Source: Stutzerimonas decontaminans
Lineage (GTDB): Bacteria; Pseudomonadota; Gammaproteobacteria; Pseudomonadales; Pseudomonadaceae
Length of the DNA: 64,000 nt
NCBI RefSeq assembly: GCF_000661915.1
Contig: NZ_CP007509.1
Span: 186,001-250,000 of the forward strand
Direction: 5' to 3'
Positions 47,282 through 56,358 of this stretch are shown one piece after another (position 1 is the first letter of the stretch; each line of letters starts with the position of its first letter). Both the position numbers and the translations under genes were made by a program. The notes below the pieces were generated by a model. That model was not told the origin of the DNA, searched no databases, and was given only the letters and a program-made list of their open reading frames with translations.

Positions 47282-48196
47282 TCAGGTGGGGATCAGCGCC
47301 TCGCTCAGATAGTCGATCAGCGCCCGCGTCTTCGGCGGCAGGTGGTGATTCTGTCGCCAGAGCAGCCAGGCCGCGCCCTGGTAGGAGCCGGTGTAGCGCC
47401 ACTGCGGCAGCACTTCGCGCAACTGCCCGTCGACCAGCGCCTGGGCGGCGGTGAAATGCGGCAGGCAGGTGATGCCCAGACCCGCCAGCGCCACCAGCAG
47501 CCGGGCCTCGCTGTGGTTGCTGATGTAGCGACCACGCACCGTCACCGTTTCCTGCTGCACCCCGCGGCGCAGGTGCCAGCGATTGTCTCCCGCCGTTTCC
47601 CCCAGATACAGACAGCTATGGCGCAGCAGGTCCTGCGGATGCTGCGGCTCGCCGTGGCGTTGCAGGTAGTCAGGGCTGGCGCAGAGCAGCTGGCGCACCG
47701 GCCCGAGTGGTTTGCCGGCCAGGCCTTCGGGTGGGTTGTCGGTGACCTGCACCAGCAGGTCGAAACCGTCCTCGATCAGGTCCGGGCTCTGGTCGCTGAT
47801 CCGTAGCTGCACATCGACCTCGGGGTAGCGCTGCAGAAAGGCCGGCATCAACGGCCCGACGACGAACTTGCCATAGGCCTTCGGCACGCTCAGGCGCACC
47901 AGCCCGCGCGGGCTGCGCATCAGCCGCTCGCCGATGGCGACGGCGGCGTCGGCCGCATCGAGCATGTCCCGGCAATGCTGGTAGAACTCCGCCCCGGCCT
48001 CGTTCAGCCGCAGCTGGCGCGTCGTGCGTTCCAGTAGGCGCAGCGCCAGAGCCTGCTCCAGCCGGGCCACCTGGCGGCTCACCGCCGACGGTGTGCTGCC
48101 CAGCAGGCGCGCGGCGCCGGAGAAGCTGCCGGCCTCGACCACCCGTACGAACACGGCCATGTAGGGCAGCAGGGCTGCGCTGTCATTCGTTCCCAT
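47282..48196 (-). CDS. LysR-family transcriptional regulator
   Basis: A 304-residue LysR-type regulator: N-terminal winged helix-turn-helix (about residues 8-67, SGAARLLGSTPSAVSRQVARLEQAL) and a periplasmic-binding-like effector domain (about 95-295). It is divergent from an EamA/DMT exporter across an 87-base gap that holds a perfect LysR-type dyad, so it most likely controls that exporter and possibly itself. The inducer is unknown. Confidence 0.93.
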   Translation of the reverse strand: MGTNDSAALLPYMAVFVRVVEAGSFSGAARLLGSTPSAVSRQVARLEQALALRLLERTTRQLRLNEAGAEFYQHCRDMLDAADAAVAIGERLMRSPRGLVRLSVPKAYGKFVVGPLMPAFLQRYPEVDVQLRISDQSPDLIEDGFDLLVQVTDNPPEGLAGKPLGPVRQLLCASPDYLQRHGEPQHPQDLLRHSCLYLGETAGDNRWHLRRGVQQETVTVRGRYISNHSEARLLVALAGLGITCLPHFTAAQALVDGQLREVLPQWRYTGSYQGAAWLLWRQNHHLPPKTRALIDYLSEALIPT

Positions 48197-48251
48197 GCGG
48201 AACAGGTCCTGTGCTGTTTCGCCGGATTATCGACCTTGGCGGCAGGCCCGA

Positions 48252-48268
48252 CAATCAGCGTCTGATTG
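48252..48268. promoter_or_regulatory. LysR-type binding site
   Basis: CAATCAGCGTCTGATTG is a perfect 17-bp dyad containing T-N11-A in the ATC-N7-GAT form typical of LysR recognition. It lies 15 bases before the DMT gene start and about 56 bases from the LysR start. Confidence 0.65.
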
Positions 48269-48283
48269 GTGCGGAGATCGAGC

Positions 48284-49195
48284 ATGAAAGGTACGTGGAG
48301 GCAGGGGCTGTGGCTGGCCGATGGCATGCTGCTGGCGGTGGCGCTGATCTGGGGCAGCAGCTATGCGGTGGCCAAGCAGGCGCTGCTGTTCTATCCGGTG
48401 CTGGGTTTCTTGGCGATCCGCTTCGGTCTGACCTTTGTCCTGCTGCTGCCGCAACTGCGCGGCGGCGGTCGCCGGGCGCTGCGCCCCGGCCTGCCGCTGG
48501 GGCTGGTGATGCTGGCGATCTTTCTCTGCGAAACCTGGGGCGTGATGCTGACCAGCGCCAGCAATGCGGCGTTTCTGATCAGCCTGTGCGTGGTGATCAC
48601 GCCGTTCATGGAATGGCTGCTGCTGCGCCAGCGGCCGCACAACACGCTGTTCCTTGCTTGCGCGTTGTCGCTGGCGGGCGTCTGGCTGCTGACCGGCGGC
48701 CCGCAGCTCTCGCTCAATCTCGGCGACGCGCTGATGCTGGCCGCCGCGTTGCTGCGCGCGGTGCTGGTCTGCCTGACCCGGCGATTGACGGCCGGCCGGG
48801 AAATCCCGGCACTGGCGCTGACTGCGGTGCAGAGCGGGGTCGTTGCAAGCGGCTGCATCCTGCTCGGCCTGTCGCTGCCGGGCGAGCTGCCTGCATTGCC
48901 GGCGGAACCGGCATTCTGGTTCGCGGCGCTGTATCTGGTGCTGTTCGCCACGCTGTTCGCCATGTTCGCGCAGAACCGCGCGCTGGGGCGCAGCAGCGCG
49001 ACGCGGGTGTCGCTGCTGATGGGTTCCGAACCGCTGTTCGGCGCGATTATCGCCGGTCTCTGGCTGGGTGAGCGGCTGGGGCCGGTGGGCTGGGCGGGTG
49101 GGTTGCTGATCATGCTGGCAACGCTGTGCACCCTGGGCATCGGCCGCCAGCCGGCGCCGAGCACGGCCGGCGATGGTGCGCCGGTCCGTGCCTAG
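48284..49195 (+). CDS. DMT/EamA-family exporter
   Basis: A 303-residue inner-membrane protein with ten hydrophobic segments in two EamA repeats (ALIWGSSYAVAKQAL near the start and AMFAQNRALGRSSATRVSLLMGSEPLFGAIIA in the second half). Such proteins export amino acids or other metabolites; the substrate is unknown. The ATG at 48284 has a GGAG ribosome site; a GTG or TTG six codons earlier is less likely. Divergent LysR gene and dyad point to dedicated control. Confidence 0.9.
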   Translation: MKGTWRQGLWLADGMLLAVALIWGSSYAVAKQALLFYPVLGFLAIRFGLTFVLLLPQLRGGGRRALRPGLPLGLVMLAIFLCETWGVMLTSASNAAFLISLCVVITPFMEWLLLRQRPHNTLFLACALSLAGVWLLTGGPQLSLNLGDALMLAAALLRAVLVCLTRRLTAGREIPALALTAVQSGVVASGCILLGLSLPGELPALPAEPAFWFAALYLVLFATLFAMFAQNRALGRSSATRVSLLMGSEPLFGAIIAGLWLGERLGPVGWAGGLLIMLATLCTLGIGRQPAPSTAGDGAPVRA

Positions 49196-49224
49196 CGTGC
49201 AGGCACGGCGAAGCCGCAGGCCGG

Positions 49225-50598
49225 TCAGTCCTGCCGCAGTTCGGCCTGCAGCTCGTCCAGCGCCGCCTGGCGCTCGCCGTCCTGCAGGCGGGCGCCGGGG
49301 TTGAGCGAGGACCACTCGGGATGCGCGCGACAGCGTTGCAGGGCTTCGGGCAGCTTGCCCTCGCGCCAGCTCTGATCCTGCGGGGTGGCCAGGCGGATCG
49401 CTTCGGTGGCGGCGTGCCCGCGAATCGCAAGCACTGCCAGCAGTTGGCGTTGACGCAGGGCGAGCAGGCGCAGCACGGCGTCATCGACGCTCAGTTCACG
49501 CTGACCCTTGAGCTTGCCGAGCAGGCGATTGCCATAGTGCCGCGCGGTCTGCGCGCCGCCGCCGGCGATGGCGCCGAGCAGCGCCGCGGCGCCGAGGGTG
49601 ATGCCGCCGACCATCAGGTCGACCCCGGCACCGGCGGCGGCACCGGCGGCCATGCCGCCACCGATCTTCACGCCCAGCTGCTTGAGGGTCTCGGGATTGA
49701 ACAGGTCGTCGCCCCAGCGGCCGTCGAGCAACGGTAGGTCGCTGGCCGCTGCCTGCTCCTTGCGGAAGGCATACAGGCGCAGCAGGGATTCGACGCAGCG
49801 CTGCTCGCGGCCGCGCACGGCGTCGTGCAGTTCACGAATGGCGCCGCGCTCCAGTTCCGGCTGTGCGGCCACGCTGCGTCGGCAGGCGGCGACGTCTACC
49901 AGCAGCTCGGCGATCAGCCGCTGGCCGCTGGTCAGGCGCGCGGCAGCCTGGGCTTCATGGTCCTCGATCAACCGCTGCAGCTTCGGCCGTGCCTGTTCCA
50001 GCAGCAGCGCCAGGCTTTCGTACAGGCGGCGCTCGCCATCCACTGGCGGTGCCACGCTGTCGAAACGCACCAGTGCATGCAGGCCGAGACGGGCCAGTGC
50101 CTGACGCCATTCATCTTCACGATGCCCCGGCTGGGCGACGAAGTTGAGCACCGGCAGCAGCGGCTTGCCGCAGCCGGCGAGCACTGCCAGCTCATCCTTG
50201 TACTTGGCCAGTACCGGTTCGCGGGCATCGATCACGTAGAGCCCGGCGTCGCTGGCGAGCAGCTGGCGCAGCACCTTGGCTTCCTGTTCGAAACGCTGGC
50301 GCGCCTCGCTGCCGTCGAGAAAGCGCGCGATGCGCGCCGGCCCGTCGAGGCGTTCGCCGGGGCGCTCCACGCGTTCCAGGTAGTCGAGCAGGGCGATGGC
50401 GTCTTCCAGGCCGGGGGTGTCGTACAGCTCCAGCAGTGCTTCGCCGTCCACCGACAGCCGTGCGCCTTCGACATGGCGGGTGGTGCTGGGACGGTGCGAA
50501 ACCTCGCCGAAACCGGCATCGCGGGTCAGGGTGCGCAGCAGCGAGGTCTTGCCGACATTGGTGTGGCCGACCACGGCGAGCTTCAGGGCTTCAGTCAT
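49225..50598 (-). CDS. GTPase with DUF3482 domain
   Basis: A 457-residue Era/Obg-type GTP-binding protein. The G1 loop is GHTNVGKTS (about residues 10-18), G3 is DTPGLED near 60 and a G4-like NFVAQPG appears near 160. The C-terminal half matches a DUF3482-type region with a Gly/Ala-rich hydrophobic stretch (GGGMAAGAAAGAGVDLMVGG, about 320-370) that could insert in or touch the membrane. The ATG at 50598 gives the standard N-terminus and overlaps the DUF2868 gene by 8 bases, so the two are translated together and probably act together. Role unknown. Confidence 0.85.
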   Translation of the reverse strand: MTEALKLAVVGHTNVGKTSLLRTLTRDAGFGEVSHRPSTTRHVEGARLSVDGEALLELYDTPGLEDAIALLDYLERVERPGERLDGPARIARFLDGSEARQRFEQEAKVLRQLLASDAGLYVIDAREPVLAKYKDELAVLAGCGKPLLPVLNFVAQPGHREDEWRQALARLGLHALVRFDSVAPPVDGERRLYESLALLLEQARPKLQRLIEDHEAQAAARLTSGQRLIAELLVDVAACRRSVAAQPELERGAIRELHDAVRGREQRCVESLLRLYAFRKEQAAASDLPLLDGRWGDDLFNPETLKQLGVKIGGGMAAGAAAGAGVDLMVGGITLGAAALLGAIAGGGAQTARHYGNRLLGKLKGQRELSVDDAVLRLLALRQRQLLAVLAIRGHAATEAIRLATPQDQSWREGKLPEALQRCRAHPEWSSLNPGARLQDGERQAALDELQAELRQD

Positions 50599-51985
50599 GT
50601 CCGCTCTCCAGCCAGCCCAGCGGCGCAGCGCTTGAGTGGGGAAGGCCAAGGGTGTCCAGTGCCTGGTGCCAGTCATCCAGACGCGCGCTGTCCAGCGCTT
50701 CGCCGGGTGGTGCCTGCAGCAGCCAGACGCGAGTGGCTGCGGCGCAGCGCGACAGTTCGCCGATCAGCGCCAGGGTGCCGCGATCCGGCGAGCGTCGGGG
50801 ATCACAGGCGATGGCCAGGCGCGCCGGGGGAAAGCGGGTGAGCTGATCCAGCAGGCGTCGGCGCCCCTCGCGGTCGTCGAGGATGCCGGCATCGGCGATG
50901 CCCTTGGACAGGGCCGGTGGCCATGGGCGACTGCCGTCCAGCTCGATGGCCACCAGTACGGCGCCCTCGCTGCCGTCGAGCTGAGCGCCGGCGCTCGGCG
51001 CGTGCAGCTGTGCCGGTGCCGCATCACTGATGCCGAGCCGCTCACTCGGGGGCTGCAGGCGTTCGCGCAGCAGACGATAGGTCGGCAGGTTCAGGTCGAG
51101 CTTCAACGCGGCACGGCCGCGGCGCCAGCGCCACAGACTGAACCCCGTCAATAACAGCCGCGGCAGCAGACCGTAGATCAGCAGCACGCCGACCAGCCAG
51201 CCGGCCCAGCGTTGCCGGGCGCCTTCCAGATCTCCGCCAAGTGCGCCACTGGCGCGGATCTGCTCGACATCCGGCACGCTGAAGCCGAGCAGTGCCGGCA
51301 GCGCGCCGAGGGCCTGGGTCAGGCCGACAAACGCACTCTCGCCGAGGATGGTGGTCTCCCAGACAAAGCCGTAGCGCCGCGTTGCCAGCAGGACGAGCAA
51401 GGTAAGCAGGGCGCTGGCCATGGCCAGCAGCCAGAGGCCGTGTACGCCGACGCCCAACAGCCAGCGGCCCAACCGATGTCGGTGCAGGATGGACAGCAAG
51501 GCCGGCGCCAGCTGAGCAGCACGGGCATCGCGGGCGAGTTTTTCGCTGAGCCAAAGCCACAAGCGTCCCAACGCACCGCCACTGTCGCGCGCGAAAAGCA
51601 GGCCGAGCAGCCAGCCAAGCAGGGTCAGCAGATTCAGCCCGAGCAGGCTGCCGAGCGTCCAGAACACGTTGACCGGTCGCTGCCCGTCGCCCAGTGCAGC
51701 GAAGGCCAGGCCGGCGCCGGTGAAGACCGCGAGCAGCACCAGCACGAACCCACCCAGCCGTGCCCCCTGGCGCCAGTGCAGGAGCGCTTCGACCAGCCCA
51801 TCACGGCGCGCCAGCCACAGTGCACGCTGCTCGATCAGCACGGGGAGATCACCGCCTTGGGCACGGGCCTGGCGGTTGGCTTCGTCGTCGTCCAGCGGCC
51901 CGGCATGTTCTTCGCGCAGGCGCACGGCTTCGGTCAGCCAGAGACGGTCGAACGTATCGAGATCAGGGGCGGGGCGGGCTATCAC
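50591..51985 (-). CDS. DUF2868 membrane protein, partner of the DUF3482 GTPase
   Basis: A 464-residue inner-membrane protein with about five helices (near residues 78-100, 108-130, 178-200, 260-280 in particular) and a soluble C-terminal domain of about 170 residues that reads like a small Rossmann-type fold (GAVLVAIELDGSRPWPP). It resembles the DUF2868 family, which is usually encoded directly before a DUF3482 GTPase, as here. The overlapping stop/start implies a fixed stoichiometry. No function is established. Confidence 0.8.
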   Translation of the reverse strand: MIARPAPDLDTFDRLWLTEAVRLREEHAGPLDDDEANRQARAQGGDLPVLIEQRALWLARRDGLVEALLHWRQGARLGGFVLVLLAVFTGAGLAFAALGDGQRPVNVFWTLGSLLGLNLLTLLGWLLGLLFARDSGGALGRLWLWLSEKLARDARAAQLAPALLSILHRHRLGRWLLGVGVHGLWLLAMASALLTLLVLLATRRYGFVWETTILGESAFVGLTQALGALPALLGFSVPDVEQIRASGALGGDLEGARQRWAGWLVGVLLIYGLLPRLLLTGFSLWRWRRGRAALKLDLNLPTYRLLRERLQPPSERLGISDAAPAQLHAPSAGAQLDGSEGAVLVAIELDGSRPWPPALSKGIADAGILDDREGRRRLLDQLTRFPPARLAIACDPRRSPDRGTLALIGELSRCAAATRVWLLQAPPGEALDSARLDDWHQALDTLGLPHSSAAPLGWLESGHD

Positions 51986-52077
51986 ACGGCATCTCGCTGG
52001 CGGGTCGTGCCCTGAGGATAACCGCTGCCGTGGGGAACGGGAAAACGGGGAGCCGTTGCGGCCCCCCGCTGAGGTCG

Positions 52078-53193
52078 TCAGTCTGCGCTGCGCAGGCGCA
52101 CGGCGATATCCGGCTGGTCGATGAACAGCCCGTCGATACCTGCGTCGAGGAAGGCGCGGATCTCCGCTTCGCTGTCGCCGCGTTCGTGGCGCTTGTCGCT
52201 GCTGCGCAGGTTGGCCGGCAGGAAGGCGTTTTCCGCACGGAAGGTGTATGGGTGGACCTTGAGGCCGGCGGCGTGGGCGGCGGCGACGAAGCCGGTCGGA
52301 GTGCCGAGGTTGCCGTTGGCATCACGCGGGATGATGTAGCTCTTCTCCGGACCGACGCCGGCGGCGTAGCGGGAGATATCCTTGAGCCCGGCGGGCGTCG
52401 CCATCTGCGCGTAGGTCAGCTTGCTGCCACGTACCTGCTGGTCATACGGCTGCCCCGAGCTGAACAGCTGCACCAGGCGCAGCTGGGTCAAGCGGCTGAG
52501 GGTCTTGAGGTTGTCCACTTCGAACGACTGGATATACACCGGCGCCTGCCGCCCGACGTAGCCGTTGCGGGTGAGGATGCGCACCAGCGGCTTTTCCATG
52601 GCCAGGCCGAGCTGCTGGAAGTGTGTCGGGTGCTTGGTTTCCGGGTACAGGCCGATGCGCCGGCCCTGGCTGAGCTGCAGGGTTTTGACCAAGTCGATGA
52701 TCTCCTGCAGGGTCGGGATCTCCAGACTGCCGTCGACGCGCGCGTTGCCCGGGCGGATATCCGGGATGCGCTCGATGGCGCGCAGGGTCTTCAGCTCGGC
52801 GAGGGTGAAGTCTTCGCTGAACCAGCCGGTGAGGGTGACGCCATCGACCTGCTGGGTGCGCTTGCGATCGGCAAATTCGGGACGTTGCGAGACGTCGGTG
52901 GTCAGGCCCAGCTCGTTGTCGTGACGGGCGACGATCTGGCCGTCGCGGGTCATCACCAGATCCGGCTCGATGTAGTCCGCGCCCTGGAACACGGCCAGTG
53001 CATAGGCGGCCAGGGTGTGCTCCGGCAGGTAGCCGCTGGCGCCGCGGTGAGCGATCACCAGCGGCGTCGGCTCGCCGCGCGCGGCCTGGTGTTTCGCGGC
53101 GTGTTCGTCCGCCGCAGTGAAGCCGGTGAGCGGTAGCAGCAGGGTGCAGGCGGTGAGCCAGCGGCGAAGGGAAGCGGTGGTCTTACGGGCCAT
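52078..53193 (-). CDS. glpQ: Periplasmic glycerophosphodiester phosphodiesterase GlpQ
   Basis: A 371-residue enzyme that splits glycerophosphodiesters into glycerol-3-phosphate and an alcohol. The signal peptide (about residues 1-28) is followed by VIAHRGASGYLPEHTLAAY (H49, R50, the GDPD signature), then YIEPDLVMTRDGQIVARHD with the metal/catalytic Glu, Asp and His. E. coli GlpQ is 358 residues. In PAO1 a glpQ gene lies close to folA, as it does here. A ribosome site (GAGGAGATG) lies before the ATG. Confidence 0.93.
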   Translation of the reverse strand: MARKTTASLRRWLTACTLLLPLTGFTAADEHAAKHQAARGEPTPLVIAHRGASGYLPEHTLAAYALAVFQGADYIEPDLVMTRDGQIVARHDNELGLTTDVSQRPEFADRKRTQQVDGVTLTGWFSEDFTLAELKTLRAIERIPDIRPGNARVDGSLEIPTLQEIIDLVKTLQLSQGRRIGLYPETKHPTHFQQLGLAMEKPLVRILTRNGYVGRQAPVYIQSFEVDNLKTLSRLTQLRLVQLFSSGQPYDQQVRGSKLTYAQMATPAGLKDISRYAAGVGPEKSYIIPRDANGNLGTPTGFVAAAHAAGLKVHPYTFRAENAFLPANLRSSDKRHERGDSEAEIRAFLDAGIDGLFIDQPDIAVRLRSAD

Positions 53194-53341
53194 TTCGGCA
53201 TCTCCTCGGGTTGGAAGTCACAGCCTGAGCCACTTGCATGACCGGACGTTGACGCTGCGTTGCCGCTTGTATTGCAAGACGATGAAGCCGACGAACGGCT
53301 GGCGCTTCGGCAAGCTGCATCGCTCTGCTATTCTCGCCGCC

Positions 53342-53860
53342 ATGAATCAGACACGCCTTCCCCTCGCCATGATCGCCGCCCACGCACAAAACCGCGTGAT
53401 CGGCCTCGACAACCGCATGCCCTGGCATTTGCCGGCCGATCTCAAGCATTTCAAGGCCATGACCCTCGGCAAGCCGATCATCATGGGCCGCAAGACCTGG
53501 GATTCGCTTGGTCGCCCGCTGCCGGGCCGGCTCAATCTGGTGGTCAGTCGCCAGGCGGATCTGCAGCTCGACGGGGCGGAAACTTTCACCGACCTGGACG
53601 CCGCGCTGGTGCGCGCCGAGCAGTGGGCGCGTGAGCAGGGCGTCGACGAGCTGATGCTGATCGGCGGTGCGCAGCTGTACGCCCAGGCGCTGGGGCAGGC
53701 GCAGCGGCTGTACCTGACACGGATAGATGCGGCTCCCGAAGGCGATGCGTTCTTTCCGGCCTTTGACGAGGCTGATTGGCAATGCGTTGACAGCCAGCCA
53801 CATGCGGCCGAGGGCGATGCCCCAGCCTACCGTTTCGAAACCTGGCAAAAACGTAGCTGA
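53342..53860 (+). CDS. folA: Dihydrofolate reductase FolA
   Basis: A 172-residue enzyme that reduces dihydrofolate with NADPH. The catalytic segment NRVIGLDNRMPWHLPADLKHFK (the acidic residue after the WHLP turn), the cofactor segment GKPIIMGRKTWDSLGRPLPGR and IGGAQLYAQAL are all present. The ATG at 53342 gives standard length; a longer in-frame reading from 53117 is not needed. It is divergent from glpQ with a 148-base gap. Confidence 0.95.
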   Translation: MNQTRLPLAMIAAHAQNRVIGLDNRMPWHLPADLKHFKAMTLGKPIIMGRKTWDSLGRPLPGRLNLVVSRQADLQLDGAETFTDLDAALVRAEQWAREQGVDELMLIGGAQLYAQALGQAQRLYLTRIDAAPEGDAFFPAFDEADWQCVDSQPHAAEGDAPAYRFETWQKRS

Positions 53861-53947
53861 CCGGCACCTTCTTCGCTTGATCGGCGCCAAATCTTTCGCG
53901 GGCCGCAGCTTCTATGCTGGCCCGTCGCTGTCGTAACGAGAAATCTC

Positions 53948-54595
53948 ATGCAACCTGACAAATCCGACGCTCCGGAAGCCGAGCGCGTTGCCGCGATCTT
54001 CGTCCGCCACCCGCTGTGGGAGGACGGCCTGGCGCTGCTTACCGGCACCGCGCTGGTTGCCCTTGGTATCGCCTTCTACAGCCACGCCGGGCTGCTCACC
54101 GGCGGCACCGTTGGGCTGGCGTTCCTGCTCAAGTACCTTGCCGGTTGGTCGTTCGGCCCGGCGTTCTTCCTGCTCAACCTGCCGTTCTACGCGCTGGCGA
54201 TCTGGCGCATGGGCTGGCAGTTCACCCTGCGCACCGTCTGCGCGGTGGGGTTGGTCTCGCTGTTCGCCGAACTGACGCCGCAATGGGTGCGCTTCGCCGA
54301 GCTGAATGTTGTTTATGCCGCGGTGTTCGGCGGGTTCGCCATCGGCATCGGCCTGCTGATCCTGTTCCGCCATCGCGCCAGTCTTGGTGGGGTGAACATC
54401 CTCGCGCTGTTCCTGCAGGAGCGTTTCGGCCTGCGCGCCGGCACCTTCCAGATGGGCATCGACGCGCTGATCGTGCTGGCCGCGGTGTTCGTCGTGCCGG
54501 CGGACAAGGTGCTGCTGTCGGTGCTCGGCGCTGTGGCGCTGAATCTGGTGCTGGCAATCAATCACCGCGCCGATCGCTATATGGACGTCAGCTGA
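53948..54595 (+). CDS. YitT-family membrane protein
   Basis: A 215-residue inner-membrane protein with about six helices. The segments TGTALVALGIAFYSHAGLLTGGTVGLAFLL near the start and GFAIGIGLLILFRHRASLGGVNILALFLQE in the second half fit the YitT/UPF0750 pattern, which has a glycine-rich first repeat. The family is common and its substrate undefined. It overlaps the convergent YfcE-like gene by 8 bases. Confidence 0.8.
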   Translation: MQPDKSDAPEAERVAAIFVRHPLWEDGLALLTGTALVALGIAFYSHAGLLTGGTVGLAFLLKYLAGWSFGPAFFLLNLPFYALAIWRMGWQFTLRTVCAVGLVSLFAELTPQWVRFAELNVVYAAVFGGFAIGIGLLILFRHRASLGGVNILALFLQERFGLRAGTFQMGIDALIVLAAVFVVPADKVLLSVLGAVALNLVLAINHRADRYMDVS

Positions 54596-55043
54596 GGCTG
54601 ATCAGCTCGACCTGTGCATCGCCGTCGTTCAACTCCAGCAGCGCCAGGCTGATCGGCAGGCTGAAGCGTCGCGGACCAGCGCTGCCAGGGTTCACGTAGA
54701 GCACGCCGTCGCGCCGCTCGATCGTTGGTTTGTGCGAGTGGCCGGCGATCACCACGTCGACGCCGGCGGCGAGCGGGTCGATATCCAGCTGCTTGAGGTC
54801 GTGCAACACGTGCAGGCTGAGACCGCCGATGCGCAGATCCAGTCGTTCGGGCAGCTCCCGCGCCCAGTCGGCCGTATCGATATTGCCGCGAATCGCCTCC
54901 AGCGGCGCGATGACGCGCAGCCCATCGAGCACCTGCGGTTTGCCGATATCGCCGGCGTGAATGATCTGCGCGCAACCCTGCAGCGCCGCCAACGCCTCCG
55001 GGCGGAGCAGGCCGTGGGTGTCGGAGATCAGGCCGATGCGCAT
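54588..55043 (-). CDS. YfcE/MJ0936-type metallophosphoesterase
   Basis: A 151-residue single-domain phosphodiesterase. The dinuclear metal motifs are clear: D8 and H10 in ISDTHG, the D of GD(I)G near 32, GNID (N at about 55), and GHSHKP near 102. The family acts on cyclic or linear phosphodiesters in vitro; the natural substrate is not settled. The ATG at 55043 begins the motif directly and has AAGGGA upstream; a longer reading to 55199 is Pro-rich and unlikely. Confidence 0.87.
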   Translation of the reverse strand: MRIGLISDTHGLLRPEALAALQGCAQIIHAGDIGKPQVLDGLRVIAPLEAIRGNIDTADWARELPERLDLRIGGLSLHVLHDLKQLDIDPLAAGVDVVIAGHSHKPTIERRDGVLYVNPGSAGPRRFSLPISLALLELNDGDAQVELISLS

Positions 55044-55141
55044 GCCGGTTTTCCCTTGAAAAGACATTGTTAGGGCATCCGACCCTTGGCCGGCCGCTGT
55101 GGTTGCGGCAGGCTTGGGAACTTCGGGTCGAGGAGTCTGGC

Positions 55142-56260
55142 ATGGATCGGGTGGATTGCGTGGTGGTGGGCGCGGGAGTGGTTGGCTTGGCCGTGGCACG
55201 CGCGCTGGCGCTGGCCGGGCGCGAGGTGCTGATACTGGAAGCCGAGGCAGCCTTCGGCACCGCCACCAGCGCGCGCAACAGCGAGGTCATCCACGCCGGC
55301 ATCTACTACCCGCAGGGCTCGCTCAAGGGTCGGCTATGCGTGGCCGGGCGTCGCCAGCTCTACGATTTCTGCGCCAGCCACGGCGTGGCCCATCGGCGCT
55401 GCGGCAAGCTGATCGTCGCCACCGACGAGGCTCAGCTTGCGGCGCTGGAGCAATTGCAGCGGCACGCGCAGGCCAATGGGGTCGATGATCTGCAGCGCCT
55501 GAATGGGCGCGAGGTGCTGGCCCTGGAACCGCAGCTGCATGCGGTGGCTGGGTTGCTCTCGCCAAGCACTGGCATCATCGACAGTCACGCGTTGATGCTG
55601 GCACTGCTGGGCGATGCCGAGCGCCACGGTGCGGTGCTGGCGCTGAACGCGCCGGTAACGGCGATCGCGGCCGGCAGCGAAGGCTTGCGAGTCGAGGTGG
55701 GCGGCGCCGATCCGTTGCAGCTGCTGGCCCGCACCGTGGTGAATTGCGCCGGGCATGGTGCGCCCATCCTCGCCGCGCACACCGCTGGGTTGGGCCTGGC
55801 GGGGCGGCCGCGACAGTTCTTCGCCAAGGGCAGCTACTTCAGCCTGAGCGGGCGCACGCCGTTCCGCCATCTGGTTTATCCACTGCCCGAGCCCGGCGGG
55901 CTTGGCGTGCACCTGACCCTGGACCTGGCCGGGCAGGCCCGTTTCGGCCCGGACGTGCAATGGGTCGAGGATCTGGACTACCGCATCGAACCGGGACGGG
56001 CCGCGGGCTTCTACGCCGCGATTCGCCGTTATTGGCCAGGGCTGCCGGACGATGCGTTGCAACCGGCCTACACCGGCATCCGCCCGAAGATCAGCGGGCC
56101 CGGCGAGGCGGCCGCGGACTTTCGCATCGATGGCCCGGCGCAGCACGGTATCGCCGGCCTGGTGAACCTGTTCGGCATTGAATCGCCGGGCCTGACCGCC
56201 TGCCTGGCGATTGCCGAACACGTCTGCGGGCTGCTCGAACACAAGGCACTGGCGACCTGA
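55142..56260 (+). CDS. FAD-dependent oxidoreductase, LhgO / L-2-hydroxyglutarate oxidase-like
   Basis: A 372-residue DAO-superfamily flavoprotein. The FAD-binding Rossmann loop [29 protein letters not shown] is at residues 7-35, and [33 protein letters not shown] follows; that segment is typical of LhgO/L2HGDH relatives. The end ([23 protein letters not shown]) is the usual C-terminal FAD contact. The substrate is probably a 2-hydroxy acid but is not provable here. A GAGGAG ribosome site precedes the ATG. It lies upstream of the DUF4153 gene. Confidence 0.83.
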   Translation: MDRVDCVVVGAGVVGLAVARALALAGREVLILEAEAAFGTATSARNSEVIHAGIYYPQGSLKGRLCVAGRRQLYDFCASHGVAHRRCGKLIVATDEAQLAALEQLQRHAQANGVDDLQRLNGREVLALEPQLHAVAGLLSPSTGIIDSHALMLALLGDAERHGAVLALNAPVTAIAAGSEGLRVEVGGADPLQLLARTVVNCAGHGAPILAAHTAGLGLAGRPRQFFAKGSYFSLSGRTPFRHLVYPLPEPGGLGVHLTLDLAGQARFGPDVQWVEDLDYRIEPGRAAGFYAAIRRYWPGLPDDALQPAYTGIRPKISGPGEAAADFRIDGPAQHGIAGLVNLFGIESPGLTACLAIAEHVCGLLEHKALAT

Positions 56261-56358
56261 TCACGCGCTGTCGCACCTGCGTTGCGGCCCGACCGGACGG
56301 GCTGCACACTGCAACCCGCCGCGATTGGACGGCGCGCTCACCGGCAAAAGGAATGTGC

